Below, piece by piece: positions 6,868-14,570 of a DNA stretch of 21,203 nucleotides. The DNA lies in the NCBI GenBank assembly GCA_900556465.1, contig USPK01000031.1:1-21203 (forward strand), written 5' to 3'. Both the position numbers and the translations under genes were made by a program. The stretch comes from an uncultured Prevotella sp. Lineage in GTDB: Bacteria; Bacteroidota; Bacteroidia; Bacteroidales; Bacteroidaceae. A model generated the notes under the pieces. That model made no database searches. It saw only the letters and a list, made by a program, of their open reading frames with translations, and was not told where the DNA came from. Numbering within the stretch: the stretch's first letter is position 1; every line of letters starts with the position of its first letter.

Positions 6868-9477
6868 TTACGACTTGCCGAGGAGTATTTTCTTGATGTC
6901 GTTGAGCTTGTTGAGGGCCTCGAGCGGCGTGAGGCTGTTTACGTCGAGGTGGAGTATCTCGTCGCGGATTTGCGCCAGGACGGGGTCGTCGAGCTGGAAG
7001 AAGCTGAGCTGTGCGGCGGGGGCGCTGTCGGCGGTGGGCGCGGCGATGGCGGCGCCGGCACGGGCGTTGTCGCGTTCGAGTTCGGCCAGGATGGTTTCGG
7101 CGCGGCGTACGATGGCGGCCGGCATGCCCGCAAGCCGGGCCACGTGGATGCCGAAGCTGTGGGCGCTGCCGCCGCGCTGCAGTTTGCGCAGGAAGACCAC
7201 GCGGCCGTCCACCTCGCGTACCGACACGTTCCAGTTCTTGATGCGCGGGTAGAGCTTTTCCATTTCGTTCAGTTCGTGGTAGTGCGTGGCGAAGAGCGTG
7301 CGGGCGCGCGCCGTGGGGTGTTCGTGGATGTGCTCCACTATGGCCCAGGCTATGGAGATGCCGTCGTAGGTCGACGTGCCGCGGCCCAGCTCGTCGAAGA
7401 GTACGAGGCTGCGCGCCGAGAGGTTGTTCATGATGTTGGCGGCCTCGCTCATTTCCACCATGAACGTACTTTCGCCCACCGAGATGTTATCGCTGGCCCC
7501 GACGCGGGTAAAGATTTTGTCCACGAGGCCTATGCGGGCGCTGTCGGCGGGTACGAACGAGCCCGTCTGGGCCAGGAGGGCGATGAGCGCCGTCTGGCGC
7601 AGCAGGGCGCTCTTGCCCGCCATGTTGGGGCCGGTGATAATGATGATTTGCTGCCCCTCGGGGTCCAGCTCCACGTCGTTAGGGACGTAGGCCTCTCCGG
7701 GCGGCATGAGCGTCTCGATGACCGGGTGGCGGCCCTGTCGGATGTCGATGGTGTAGCCTTCGTCTACGACGGGGCGCACGTAGCGGCGCTCGCGGGCCAC
7801 CGTGGCCAGGGAGTGGAGACAGTCGAGTGTGGCGAGGGCGGCGGCGTCGCGTTGCAGGGGGGCGATGCTCTCGCCCGCGGCCTGCACCAGTTCGCCGTAG
7901 AGGCGCGCCTCGAGGGCCAGAATCTTGTCCTCCGCCCCGAGGATTTTCTCCTCGTATTCCTTCAGCTCCTGCGTGATGTAGCGTTCGACCTGGGCCAGGG
8001 TCTGCTTGCGCACCCACTCGGCGGGCACGCGGTCCTTGTACGTGTTGCGCACCTCGATGTAGTAGCCGAAGACGTTGTTGAAGCCGATTTTCAGGCTGGG
8101 AATACCCGTGGCCTCGCTCTCCCGCTGCTGGATGCGCAGCAGGTAGTCCTTGCTCGACGAGGAAAGGGCGCGCAGGTCGTCGAGCTCGGGGCTGACGCCT
8201 GCGGCAATGACGCCGCCCTTGTTGAGGAGTACGGGCGGGTCGGGGCGGAGTTCGCGGGCAATGCGCTCGCGCAGGGCGGCGCAGGGGTCCATCTGTTCGC
8301 CGAGCCGGCAGATGCTGGCCTGGCTGGCGTGTTCGGCGGCCGTCTTGAGCGTGGCGACGGCCTCGAGGGCGAAGCGCAGTTGCTGCATGTCGCGCGGCGT
8401 GGCGCGGCCGACGGCCACCTTCGACACGATGCGCTCCACGTCGCCCGCCTTGGCGAGCTGCTCTTCGCAGAGTTCGCGGAACTCCGGTTCGCGGAAGAAG
8501 TACTCCACCCCGTCCTGCCGCCGCTCGATGTCGGCGACCGAGCGCAGGGGGAAGAGCAGCCAGCGGCGCAGGGCGCGAGCGCCCATCGGGGTGAGGGTGC
8601 GGTCCACCACGGCGAGGAGCGACGTGCCGTCCTCGCTCATCGGCTGGACCAGTTCCAGGTTGCGCACGGTGAAGCGGTCCAGGCGCACGTAGCGGTCCTC
8701 TTCGATGCGACGCAGGGCCGTGATGTGGCTGGTGTGCGTGTGTTGCGTCTGTTCCAGGTAGCAGAGGATGGCGCCGGCGGCCACGTTGCCGTCCGTGAGG
8801 TGCTCCACGCCGAATCCCTTGAGGTTCTTCACCTGGAAGTGCTTGAGGAGCTTCTCACGCGCCGTCTCGGCGGCGAAGGCCCAGTCGTCGAGCTCGAAGG
8901 TGAAGTACTTGCTGCCGAAGAGGCTTTCCAGTCGCGGCTTCGTGCCGCGCATGACGAGCACCTCCTTGGGCGCGAAGTTGGAGAGCAGTTTGTCGGCATA
9001 CTCGGGCGTGCCCTCGGCCACGAGAAACTCGCCCGTGGAGATGTCGAGGAAGGAGAGGCCCACGGCGCGCTTTCCGAAGTGGACGGCGGCCAGGAAGTTG
9101 TTCTCGCGCGAGTTGAGCACGCTGTCGCCCATGGCGACTCCGGGCGTCACGAGCTCGGTGATGCCGCGCTTCACCAGTTTCTTGGCGAGCTTCGGGTCTT
9201 CCAGCTGGTCGCAGATGGCCACGCGGTAGCCCGCGCGAATCAGGCGCGGCAGATAGGTGTCGAGCGCGTGGTGCGGGAAACCGGCCATCTCCGTAGACGA
9301 CTGCCCCTTGTTGTTGCGGCGCGTCAGGGTGATGCCCAGCACCTGAGACGCCGTCACGGCGTCGGCACAGTAAGTTTCGTAGAAGTCACCGCAGCGGAAG
9401 AGCAGAATCGCGTCAGGATGTTGGGCCTTTAGGTCGTGAAACTGCTTCATCATGGGCGTAAGTTCTTCCTTTGCCAT
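6868..9477 (-). CDS. mutS: DNA mismatch repair protein MutS
   Basis: Recognises mispairs and small loops and, with MutL, starts mismatch repair in the cytoplasm. The 869-residue product has the full MutS1 layout: mismatch-binding domain I with the Phe-X-Glu wedge (GDFYETY, Phe32 and Glu34), connector domain (about 130-265), lever and clamp domains (about 275-580), and the ATPase domain with Walker A GPNMAGKS (616-623), signature and Walker B region DELGRGTST (695-703), THYHEL (731-736), and the dimer helix-turn-helix GGSAHSFGIHVARLAGMP (769-786). An Ala/Pro-rich linker (about 805-822) leads to QLSFF (823-827), which resembles a beta-clamp-binding peptide, and a C-terminal oligomerisation tail. 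The ATG at 9477 (MAKEELTPMMKQ) matches the family start; the frame continues to 9594 through a hairpin. No -7 box was found upstream, so expression may depend on readthrough from leuS-yitT or on an unrecognised promoter. Confidence 0.98.
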   Translation of the reverse strand: MAKEELTPMMKQFHDLKAQHPDAILLFRCGDFYETYCADAVTASQVLGITLTRRNNKGQSSTEMAGFPHHALDTYLPRLIRAGYRVAICDQLEDPKLAKKLVKRGITELVTPGVAMGDSVLNSRENNFLAAVHFGKRAVGLSFLDISTGEFLVAEGTPEYADKLLSNFAPKEVLVMRGTKPRLESLFGSKYFTFELDDWAFAAETAREKLLKHFQVKNLKGFGVEHLTDGNVAAGAILCYLEQTQHTHTSHITALRRIEEDRYVRLDRFTVRNLELVQPMSEDGTSLLAVVDRTLTPMGARALRRWLLFPLRSVADIERRQDGVEYFFREPEFRELCEEQLAKAGDVERIVSKVAVGRATPRDMQQLRFALEAVATLKTAAEHASQASICRLGEQMDPCAALRERIARELRPDPPVLLNKGGVIAAGVSPELDDLRALSSSSKDYLLRIQQRESEATGIPSLKIGFNNVFGYYIEVRNTYKDRVPAEWVRKQTLAQVERYITQELKEYEEKILGAEDKILALEARLYGELVQAAGESIAPLQRDAAALATLDCLHSLATVARERRYVRPVVDEGYTIDIRQGRHPVIETLMPPGEAYVPNDVELDPEGQQIIIITGPNMAGKSALLRQTALIALLAQTGSFVPADSARIGLVDKIFTRVGASDNISVGESTFMVEMSEAANIMNNLSARSLVLFDELGRGTSTYDGISIAWAIVEHIHEHPTARARTLFATHYHELNEMEKLYPRIKNWNVSVREVDGRVVFLRKLQRGGSAHSFGIHVARLAGMPAAIVRRAETILAELERDNARAGAAIAAPTADSAPAAQLSFFQLDDPVLAQIRDEILHLDVNSLTPLEALNKLNDIKKILLGKS

Positions 9478-9519
9478 AGTTGCTGGTGGGATAGTGTGAG
9501 GTTCTGGGATGACGGACGG

Positions 9520-9535
9520 CCGGGCCCGGGCCCGG
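9520..9535. repeat. Perfect 16-nt palindrome in the mutS leader
   Basis: CCGGGCCCGGGCCCGG is its own reverse complement and lies 43 bp upstream of the mutS ATG. It may be structural or simply GC-rich chance sequence; no known binding site is recognised. Confidence 0.5.
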
Positions 9536-9545
9536 CTGCCAGTAA

Positions 9546-9588
9546 GGTCTGCCCCGCAGTTTCGCGGACGAAACGTGCGGGGCAGACC
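9546..9588 (-). terminator. Long hairpin between yitT and mutS
   Basis: Arms GGTCTGCCCCGCA (9546-9558) and TGCGGGGCAGACC (9576-9588) pair perfectly over 13 bp. The stem continues with GTTTCG (9559-9564) / CGAAAC (9569-9574) around a CGGA loop, with one unpaired G at 9575. That is 19 bp in all. It lies 57 bp past the yitT stop and 69 bp before mutS, both on the minus strand. No T-run follows, so it may be a terminator, an mRNA 3' stabiliser or an mutS leader structure. Confidence 0.65.
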
Positions 9589-9645
9589 CGGCATTCCCGC
9601 ACCGTGGCGGCGCGGAAACAGGGCATCGCCGCAGGGGGTGCGGCT

Positions 9646-10587
9646 TTATTTCTTGTCGGCCTTGACCTTGATTTTGTCGAAGCCGGCACCGAAGACGCCG
9701 ATTACTTTCGACTGCGAGACGAAGGCGTTCGGGTCGATGTTCTGTATGATGCGGAAAATGATGGTGCTTTCCCGCTTCTTGGCCAATACGACCAGCACCT
9801 TGCGTTCGTGCTTCGTGTACCAGCCCTGACCGTTGAGGACGGTCACGCCCCTATGTATCTCGTTAATGGCCGCGGCAATCTCGTCATAGTGCTGGGAGAA
9901 GATGAGAAACTGTACGGACTGGCGGCCACGGTCTACGACGTAGTCGAGCAGCAGATTGGTGATAATCAGCGTGCAATAGCCGTAGAGCAGGCGGTTGATA
10001 TCGCCCGACGGCGTGAGCAAGCTCGACGTGATGATAATCAAGTCGCAGAGCATCATCATCTGGCCCAGCGTGACGTCCTTATACTTGTTGATGATCGAGG
10101 CGATAATGTCCGTGCCGCCGGTCGAACCGTTGCTGAGAAAGACCAGTCCGATGCCGATTCCTTCGACTGCCGCACCGAGTATGCACGACATGAACATGTT
10201 GTCGCGGACTATCTGCGGCAGCCCGCTGTTGGGGTTGACGAAGAACATGTCCGGGTTTGTCACGGCGAAGTTTTTCAGAATTTCCTGACACAGTCCGAGG
10301 AGGAACGTCAGCATAAAGACGGCGTAGACGGTCTTTACGCAAAACTTCCAGCCCAGTACCTTGATGGCGATGGAGAGCAGGATGATGTTGACCAGGAAGA
10401 ACGTGTACTGCACGGGGAATCCCGTCGCGTAGAAGATCACGGCGCCGGCACCTGCGAGGCCGCCCGTCGTGATTTCGTAGGGTAGCTGGAAACAGGTGAA
10501 GCCTATGGCGTAGCACACCAGGCCAAACGTGATGACCAGATAGTCCCGGAAATCCTGGAAGAAGGTAAACTTGATTTTTGGCGTCAT
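9646..10587 (-). CDS. YitT family membrane protein with C-terminal DUF2179
   Basis: A 313-residue integral membrane protein. Predicted membrane segments lie at about 15-34, 43-57, 60-79, 84-103, 131-152, 174-192 and 200-217. Family motifs are LPYEITTGGLAGAG (35-48) and the matching GSTGGTD (154-160). The soluble end (about 222-305) has the DUF2179 pattern, including LNGQGWYTKHERKVLVVL and NAFVSQSKVIGVFG. Function is not established; YitT/YqfU-type proteins are treated as possible transporters, and DUF2179 may bind a small ligand (inference). The ATG follows the leuS stop by 10 bp, so it is almost certainly co-transcribed with leuS. The DNA looks less GC-rich than its neighbours, as expected from the Ile/Phe/Met-rich protein. 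No Shine-Dalgarno is seen; the start context is GGACTATG. Confidence 0.92.
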   Translation of the reverse strand: MTPKIKFTFFQDFRDYLVITFGLVCYAIGFTCFQLPYEITTGGLAGAGAVIFYATGFPVQYTFFLVNIILLSIAIKVLGWKFCVKTVYAVFMLTFLLGLCQEILKNFAVTNPDMFFVNPNSGLPQIVRDNMFMSCILGAAVEGIGIGLVFLSNGSTGGTDIIASIINKYKDVTLGQMMMLCDLIIITSSLLTPSGDINRLLYGYCTLIITNLLLDYVVDRGRQSVQFLIFSQHYDEIAAAINEIHRGVTVLNGQGWYTKHERKVLVVLAKKRESTIIFRIIQNIDPNAFVSQSKVIGVFGAGFDKIKVKADKK

Positions 10588-10597
10588 AGTCCGAGTT

Positions 10598-13438
10598 TTA
10601 TTTTTTCAAGACAATGTTGACAATTTTCCCAGGCACGACGATGACTTTCACTACCTGGAAGCCGTCGAGGTACTTCTGCGCCTGTTCGGCGCTAAGGGCG
10701 GCGCGCTCTATCTCTTCGCGCGAGGCGTCGGCGGGCAGGTCGAGCGTGAAGCGCGTCTTGCCGTTGAAGGAGACGGAGAGGGTCGCCGTGTCCTCCTTGA
10801 GGTACTGTTCGTCCCAGGCCGGCCAGGCGGCGTCGCAGACCGTAGTGGTGTGGCCCATCAGGTGCCAGAGCTCTTCGGCGATGTGCGGGGTGAAGGGGGC
10901 GAGCAGTATGGTGAGCGGTTCGAGGACGGCGCGGCTCGCACACTTCTGCTGGGCCAGTTCGCCGACGGCTATCATGAAGGCGGCTACGCTGGTGTTGTAC
11001 GAGAAGGTCTCTATGTCCTCTGTCACTTTCTTAATGAGTTTGTGGAGCGACTTCAGGCTTTCGCGCGAGGGCGCCTCGTCCGTCACGGCCAGGGTGCCGT
11101 CCTTGCGGAAGAACAAGTTCCACGCGCGGCGCAGGAAGCGGAAGCAGCCGTCGATGCCGTTCGAGTCCCAGGGCTTGCTCTGGTTAATGGGGCCGAGGAA
11201 CATTTCGTAGAGGCGCAGCGTGTCGGCGCCGTATTTCTCGACTATCGTGTCGGGGTTCACCACGTTGTACATGGATTTCGACATCTTTTCCACGGCCCAG
11301 CCACATACGTACTTTCCGTCCTCGAGGACGAACTCGGCGTCGTGGTACTCCGGGCGCCAGGCCTTGAAGGCTTCCACGTCGAGCACGTCGTTCTGCACGA
11401 GGTTCACGTCCACGTGGAGCGGCGTCACGTCGTACCGGTCTTTCAGCCCGGCCGAGACGAAGGTGTTCGTGTCCTTGATGCGGTAGACGAAGTTCGAGCG
11501 GCCTTGTATCATGCCCTGGTTGATGAGCTTCAGGAACGGTTCGTCCGCGCACGACACGCCGAGGTCGAAGAGGAACTTGTCCCAGAAGCGGCTGTAGATG
11601 AGGTGGCCCGTGGCGTGTTCCGAGCCGCCGATGTAGAGGTCTACGGCCTGCCAGTAGCGGTCCGCTTCGGGGCCCACGAGGGCCTGGTCGTTGTGCGGGT
11701 CCATGTAGCGCAGGTAGTAGGCCGACGAGCCCGCGAAGCCCGGCATCGTGTTCAGTTCGAGCGGGAATACGGTGACGTTGTCAATGCGTGCCTTGTCCGT
11801 GACGCAGCGTGCCTCCGTGTCCCAGGCCCAGCACTGCGCGTTGCCCAAGGGCGGTTCGCCGCTTTCCGTGGGGAGAAACTTCGTCACCTCGGGCAGTTCG
11901 AGCGGGAGACATTCCTCAGGAATCACCTGCGGCATGCCTTCTTTATAATAGACGGGGAACGGTTCGCCCCAGTAGCGCTGGCGGCTGAAGATGGCGTCGC
12001 GCAGGCGGTAGTTCACCTTCACGCGGCCCAGTCCGTGGGCCGTGACGAAGCGTTTCGTGGCGGCTATGGCCTCTTTCACCTCGAGCCCGTTGAGCGAGAA
12101 GCCGTCGAGGGCCTCGACGCCCGGGCGCGGGCTGTTCATCACGGTGCCCTCCTTCGCGTCGAAGCTCTCCTGCGACACGTCGGCGCCCTCGATAAGCGGC
12201 ACGACGGGCAGCCCGAAGTGGCGGGCAAAGGCGTAGTCGCGCGAGTCGTGGGCCGGGACGGCCATGATGGCCCCCGTACCGTAGCCGGCCAGGACGTAGT
12301 CGCTCACCCAGATGGGGATAGCCTCGCCCGTGAATGGATTAAGGGCATACGAGCCGGTGAATACGCCCGTCACGCGGCGGTCGGCAATGCGTTCGCGCTC
12401 CGTGCGCTTCTTGGTCGACTCGACGTAGGCCTCCACCTCGGCGCGCTGTTCCGGCCGCGTCAGGGCCTCTACGAGTTCGCTCTCGGGAGCTAGCACCATG
12501 AACGTGACGCCGAAGATGGTGTCGGCGCGCGTAGTGAAGATGGTGAAGTGACGGTCGCTGTCCTTCACGCGAAACTCCATCTCCGTGCCTTCCGAGCGGC
12601 CAATCCAGTTGCGCTGCGTCTCCTTGATGGAGTCCGTCCAGTCGATGCGCTCCAGCCCGTCGAGCAGGCGCTGGGCATAGGCCGAGACGCGCAGGCACCA
12701 CTGGCGCATCTTCTTCTGCACTACGGGATAGCCGCCGCGCTCAGAGACGCCGTCGACCACCTCGTCGTTCGCCAGCACGGTGCCCAGCTTCGGGCACCAG
12801 TTCACCATCGTTTCGCCCAGGTAGGCTATGCGGTAGTTCATCAGCACCTCCTGCCGGCGCTTCCAGTCCATGGCGCGCCACTCATCGGCCGTGAAGTGCA
12901 GCTCCTCGGAGCAGGCCGCGTCGACGCCCTCCGTGCCGTGGGCCTCGAAGGCCTCCACCAGCTGGCTGACGGGCTGGGCCTTGCCGCAACGGTTGCAGTA
13001 GTACGAGTCGAACATCCGCTCGAAGGCCCACTGCGTCCAGTGGTAGTAGCCCGGGTCGCAGGTGCGCACCTCGCGGTCCCAGTCGAACGAGAAGCCTATC
13101 TTGTCCAGCTGTTCGCGGTAGCGGTCTATGTTGCGCGCCGTCGTAATGGCGGGGTGCTGTCCCGTCTGGATGGCATACTGCTCGGCTGGCAGGCCGTAAG
13201 CGTCATAACCCATCGGGTTGAGCACGTTGAAGCCGCGCAGACGCTTGTAGCGCGCGTAGATGTCGGAAGCGATGTAGCCGAGCGGGTGCCCCACGTGGAG
13301 GCCCGCTCCAGAGGGATAGGGAAACATGTTGAGCACGTAGAACTTGGGCCGCGAGGCGTCCTCCGTCACGTGGTACGTCTTCTCCGCCGCCCAGGTCTGC
13401 TGCCATTTCTTTTCTATCTCTTTGAAATTATAGTCCAT
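10598..13438 (-). CDS. leuS: Leucyl-tRNA synthetase
   Basis: Charges tRNA-Leu with leucine in the cytoplasm. The 946-residue class I enzyme shows the HIGH-type motif HVGH (48-51) after NMFPYPSGAG, a zinc-type CNRC (148-151), and the CP1 editing domain with TTRADTIFG (302-310) and GTGAIMAVPAHDSRD (387-401), so proofreading of mischarged tRNA should be intact. The catalytic core resumes with YIGGSEHATGHLIYSRFW, then KMSKS (718-722), and ends in the anticodon-binding and C-terminal domains. It is longer than the E. coli enzyme (860), with extra sequence in the CP1 part and before KMSKS (about 640-710), as I recall is usual in Bacteroidetes. The ATG at 13438 (MDYNFKEIEKKWQ) is the family start; the frame runs on to 13483 across the leader. 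A perfect -7 box lies 41 bp upstream; yitT follows after 10 bp. Confidence 0.98.
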   Translation of the reverse strand: MDYNFKEIEKKWQQTWAAEKTYHVTEDASRPKFYVLNMFPYPSGAGLHVGHPLGYIASDIYARYKRLRGFNVLNPMGYDAYGLPAEQYAIQTGQHPAITTARNIDRYREQLDKIGFSFDWDREVRTCDPGYYHWTQWAFERMFDSYYCNRCGKAQPVSQLVEAFEAHGTEGVDAACSEELHFTADEWRAMDWKRRQEVLMNYRIAYLGETMVNWCPKLGTVLANDEVVDGVSERGGYPVVQKKMRQWCLRVSAYAQRLLDGLERIDWTDSIKETQRNWIGRSEGTEMEFRVKDSDRHFTIFTTRADTIFGVTFMVLAPESELVEALTRPEQRAEVEAYVESTKKRTERERIADRRVTGVFTGSYALNPFTGEAIPIWVSDYVLAGYGTGAIMAVPAHDSRDYAFARHFGLPVVPLIEGADVSQESFDAKEGTVMNSPRPGVEALDGFSLNGLEVKEAIAATKRFVTAHGLGRVKVNYRLRDAIFSRQRYWGEPFPVYYKEGMPQVIPEECLPLELPEVTKFLPTESGEPPLGNAQCWAWDTEARCVTDKARIDNVTVFPLELNTMPGFAGSSAYYLRYMDPHNDQALVGPEADRYWQAVDLYIGGSEHATGHLIYSRFWDKFLFDLGVSCADEPFLKLINQGMIQGRSNFVYRIKDTNTFVSAGLKDRYDVTPLHVDVNLVQNDVLDVEAFKAWRPEYHDAEFVLEDGKYVCGWAVEKMSKSMYNVVNPDTIVEKYGADTLRLYEMFLGPINQSKPWDSNGIDGCFRFLRRAWNLFFRKDGTLAVTDEAPSRESLKSLHKLIKKVTEDIETFSYNTSVAAFMIAVGELAQQKCASRAVLEPLTILLAPFTPHIAEELWHLMGHTTTVCDAAWPAWDEQYLKEDTATLSVSFNGKTRFTLDLPADASREEIERAALSAEQAQKYLDGFQVVKVIVVPGKIVNIVLKK

Positions 13439-13479
13439 AGTCTGTTGGTGTGTAGGTGTTTCTGCGTGAGATTCCGGCC

Positions 13480-13488
13480 GCAAAGATA
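13480..13488 (-). promoter_or_regulatory. Bacteroidetes -7 element of leuS-yitT
   Basis: On the minus strand this reads TATCTTTGC, a full match to TAnnTTTG(C/T), 41 bp before the leuS ATG. No TTG sits at the standard -33 distance. Confidence 0.72.
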
Positions 13489-13767
13489 CTAACTTTTTCG
13501 TGACATTTGATTTCTTTTCACACTAACTTCATCACTTGGGCCGCGCCCCCGGCCGTCGCCGTCGGTCCGCCGGGCGTGTGTGTCGCAGCCGGCGCCCGCG
13601 GCCCCCTGCCCCGTCCGGTCGCGGCCGGTCCGCGCCGCCACGGGGCTAAGGCCCGTAAAAACTGGAATAGGCCCCGTAAAAACTGGGCTAAGGCCCGTGT
13701 CGGCGCAAAGTGTCCGCGTGGCGGGCGGCCCGGGGCGGCGGGCGTTGGCCATGTGGCGCGGATTTCC
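13489..13767. other. Divergent leuS/yfcE intergenic spacer
   Basis: With its flanks this makes a 371-bp gap between leuS and yfcE. Besides the two outward promoters it holds the 59-bp three-unit repeat at 13640-13698 and, from about 13540 to 13640, very GC-rich sequence with no recognisable gene, RNA or strong hairpin. Frames crossing it are open only because of its composition. Confidence 0.6.
13640..13698 (-). repeat. 59-bp element of three tandem units (21+21+17), minus orientation
   Basis: Read on the minus strand the units are ACGGGCCTTAGCCCAGTTTTT (13698-13678, 21 nt), ACGGGGCCTATTCCAG plus five Ts (13677-13657), and ACGGGCCTTAGCCCCGT (13656-13640, 17 nt). The period is exactly 21 and the last unit is shortened, ending CCCCGT instead of CCCAG. 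The element starts ACGGG and ends CCCGT, so its tips are inverted repeats. It matches the element at 17183-17241 in length, period and order of unit types, but in the opposite orientation. It lies between two outward-facing promoters, so it does not end any annotated gene. Confidence 0.9.
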
Positions 13768-13776
13768 TACCTTTGC
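13745..13776 (+). promoter_or_regulatory. Promoter of the yfcE-like gene
   Basis: TTG (13745-13747), a 20-nt spacer, and TACCTTTGC (13768-13776) give a complete Bacteroidetes -33/-7 promoter, ending 33 bp before the ATG at 13810. It shares TTGGCC plus TACCTTTG with the phosphodiesterase promoter at 6792-6823. Confidence 0.8.
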
Positions 13777-13809
13777 CCTCTGAGACGCAACCCTTAGACT
13801 TGACCCGAA

Positions 13810-14355
13810 ATGAAGTATTTGATTCTTTCCGACATCCACGGTTCGCTGCCCGTCCTCGAGCGGGTGCTCCGCTTTTACGACGCCGGGGGCTACGACCAAC
13901 TCTTGCTCCTGGGCGACCTCCTGAACTACGGCCCGCGCAACGGCTTGCCCGAGGGGCTCGACGCCATGGGCGTGGCCGAACGCCTGAACGAACGGGCGGC
14001 CAGGATAGTGGCCGTGCGCGGCAACTGCGACTCCGAAGTGGACCAGATGCTCCTCCGCTTCCCGACAATGGGGGACTACGCGCTGGTGTGCGACGGCGGG
14101 CGCCGGCTGCTACTGACGCACGGCCATGTCTATAACGAAGAGCGCCTGCCCGCCCTGGGCTGCGACGTCCTTCTTTATGGCCACACGCACCTCTGGAAGC
14201 TCGAGCCGGCCGCGGCGGGGCGGCCCGTCGTCTGCAATACCGGTTCGCCCACGTTCCCCAAGGGCGGCAACCCGCCCACCTTTGCCACGCTCGACGACGG
14301 CTGTCTGCGTATGCGGCTGCTCGACGGGACGCCGCTCGCGGAACTGGCCTTATAG
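13810..14355 (+). CDS. yfcE: YfcE/MJ0936-type metallophosphoesterase
   Basis: A 181-residue cytosolic two-metal phosphodiesterase of the calcineurin-like superfamily. All ligand motifs are in order: Asp8 and His10 in SDIHG, Asp36 in GDLLNYGPRN, Asn72 in VRGNCDSE, His104 in LTHGH, and His125/His127 in YGHTH. The E. coli YfcE enzyme cleaves model phosphodiesters and needs Mn; the cellular substrate is unknown, so this call covers fold and chemistry only. Length matches the family. The start has no Shine-Dalgarno sequence but is fixed by the conserved MKYLILSDIHG. It has its own -33/-7 promoter and an intrinsic terminator 29 bp after the stop, so it is monocistronic and divergent from leuS. Confidence 0.93.
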   Translation: MKYLILSDIHGSLPVLERVLRFYDAGGYDQLLLLGDLLNYGPRNGLPEGLDAMGVAERLNERAARIVAVRGNCDSEVDQMLLRFPTMGDYALVCDGGRRLLLTHGHVYNEERLPALGCDVLLYGHTHLWKLEPAAAGRPVVCNTGSPTFPKGGNPPTFATLDDGCLRMRLLDGTPLAELAL

Positions 14356-14383
14356 GAAGTGCCAGAAAGCGACAAAAAGGCAG

Positions 14384-14420
14384 AGCGCAGCGTGTTTCGG
14401 TGGAAATACGCTGCGCTTTT
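14384..14420 (+). terminator. Rho-independent terminator after yfcE
   Basis: AGCGCAGCGT (14384-14393) pairs perfectly with ACGCTGCGCT (14408-14417); GTTTC (14394-14398) and GAAAT (14403-14407) extend the stem around a GGTG loop with one wobble. A short T-run (14417-14420) follows and an A-run precedes it. Confidence 0.85.
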
Positions 14421-14466
14421 CTGTCAAAATGTCTGAATCCGCGCGGCCGTGGCCCCGTAGCTCCGG

Positions 14467-14483
14467 TTGGCAAAGTTTTCGCT
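14467..14483 (+). promoter_or_regulatory. Possible sigma-54-type promoter of clpB
   Basis: TTGGCAAAGTTTTCGCT has GG (14469-14470) and GC (14481-14482) separated by exactly 10 bp, as in -24/-12 promoters. It matches TTGGCA and most of TTGCT but lacks the CG after TTGGCA. It lies 88 bp before the clpB ATG. No TAnnTTTG box is present between the yfcE terminator and clpB. Tentative: such short matches can arise by chance. Confidence 0.3.
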
Positions 14484-14555
14484 GTTTCAAAGGGTGGAAG
14501 CGCGGACGCCCCGGCGCCCGATGGCTTCCGGAACTAATCCGTTGAACAGAAAAAA

Positions 14556-14563
14556 GGAAGGAG
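14556..14563 (+). promoter_or_regulatory. Strong Shine-Dalgarno sequence of clpB
   Basis: GGAAGGAG contains AAGGAG, complementary to the 16S rRNA tail, and ends 7 nt before the ATG at 14571. It is the only clear ribosome-binding site in the window, where the other genes start without one, and it fixes the clpB start. Confidence 0.85.
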
Positions 14564-14570
14564 AAAAGAT

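Noticed and set aside
6841..9432. An 863-codon plus-strand frame opposite mutS, and similar long frames opposite the TPR gene (512-1963), leuS (10571-12493) and clpB (14487-17135, minus).
   Set aside because: Each mirrors a conserved gene on the other strand, has low-complexity Val/Glu/Arg/His-rich sequence and no recognisable domain.
13489..13899. A minus-strand frame whose translation shows a repeated TGLSPVFTGPIPVF pattern that looks like a peptide repeat.
   Set aside because: The pattern is the 21-bp DNA repeat read through in frame (21 is a multiple of 3); the frame also runs over the yfcE promoter and start.
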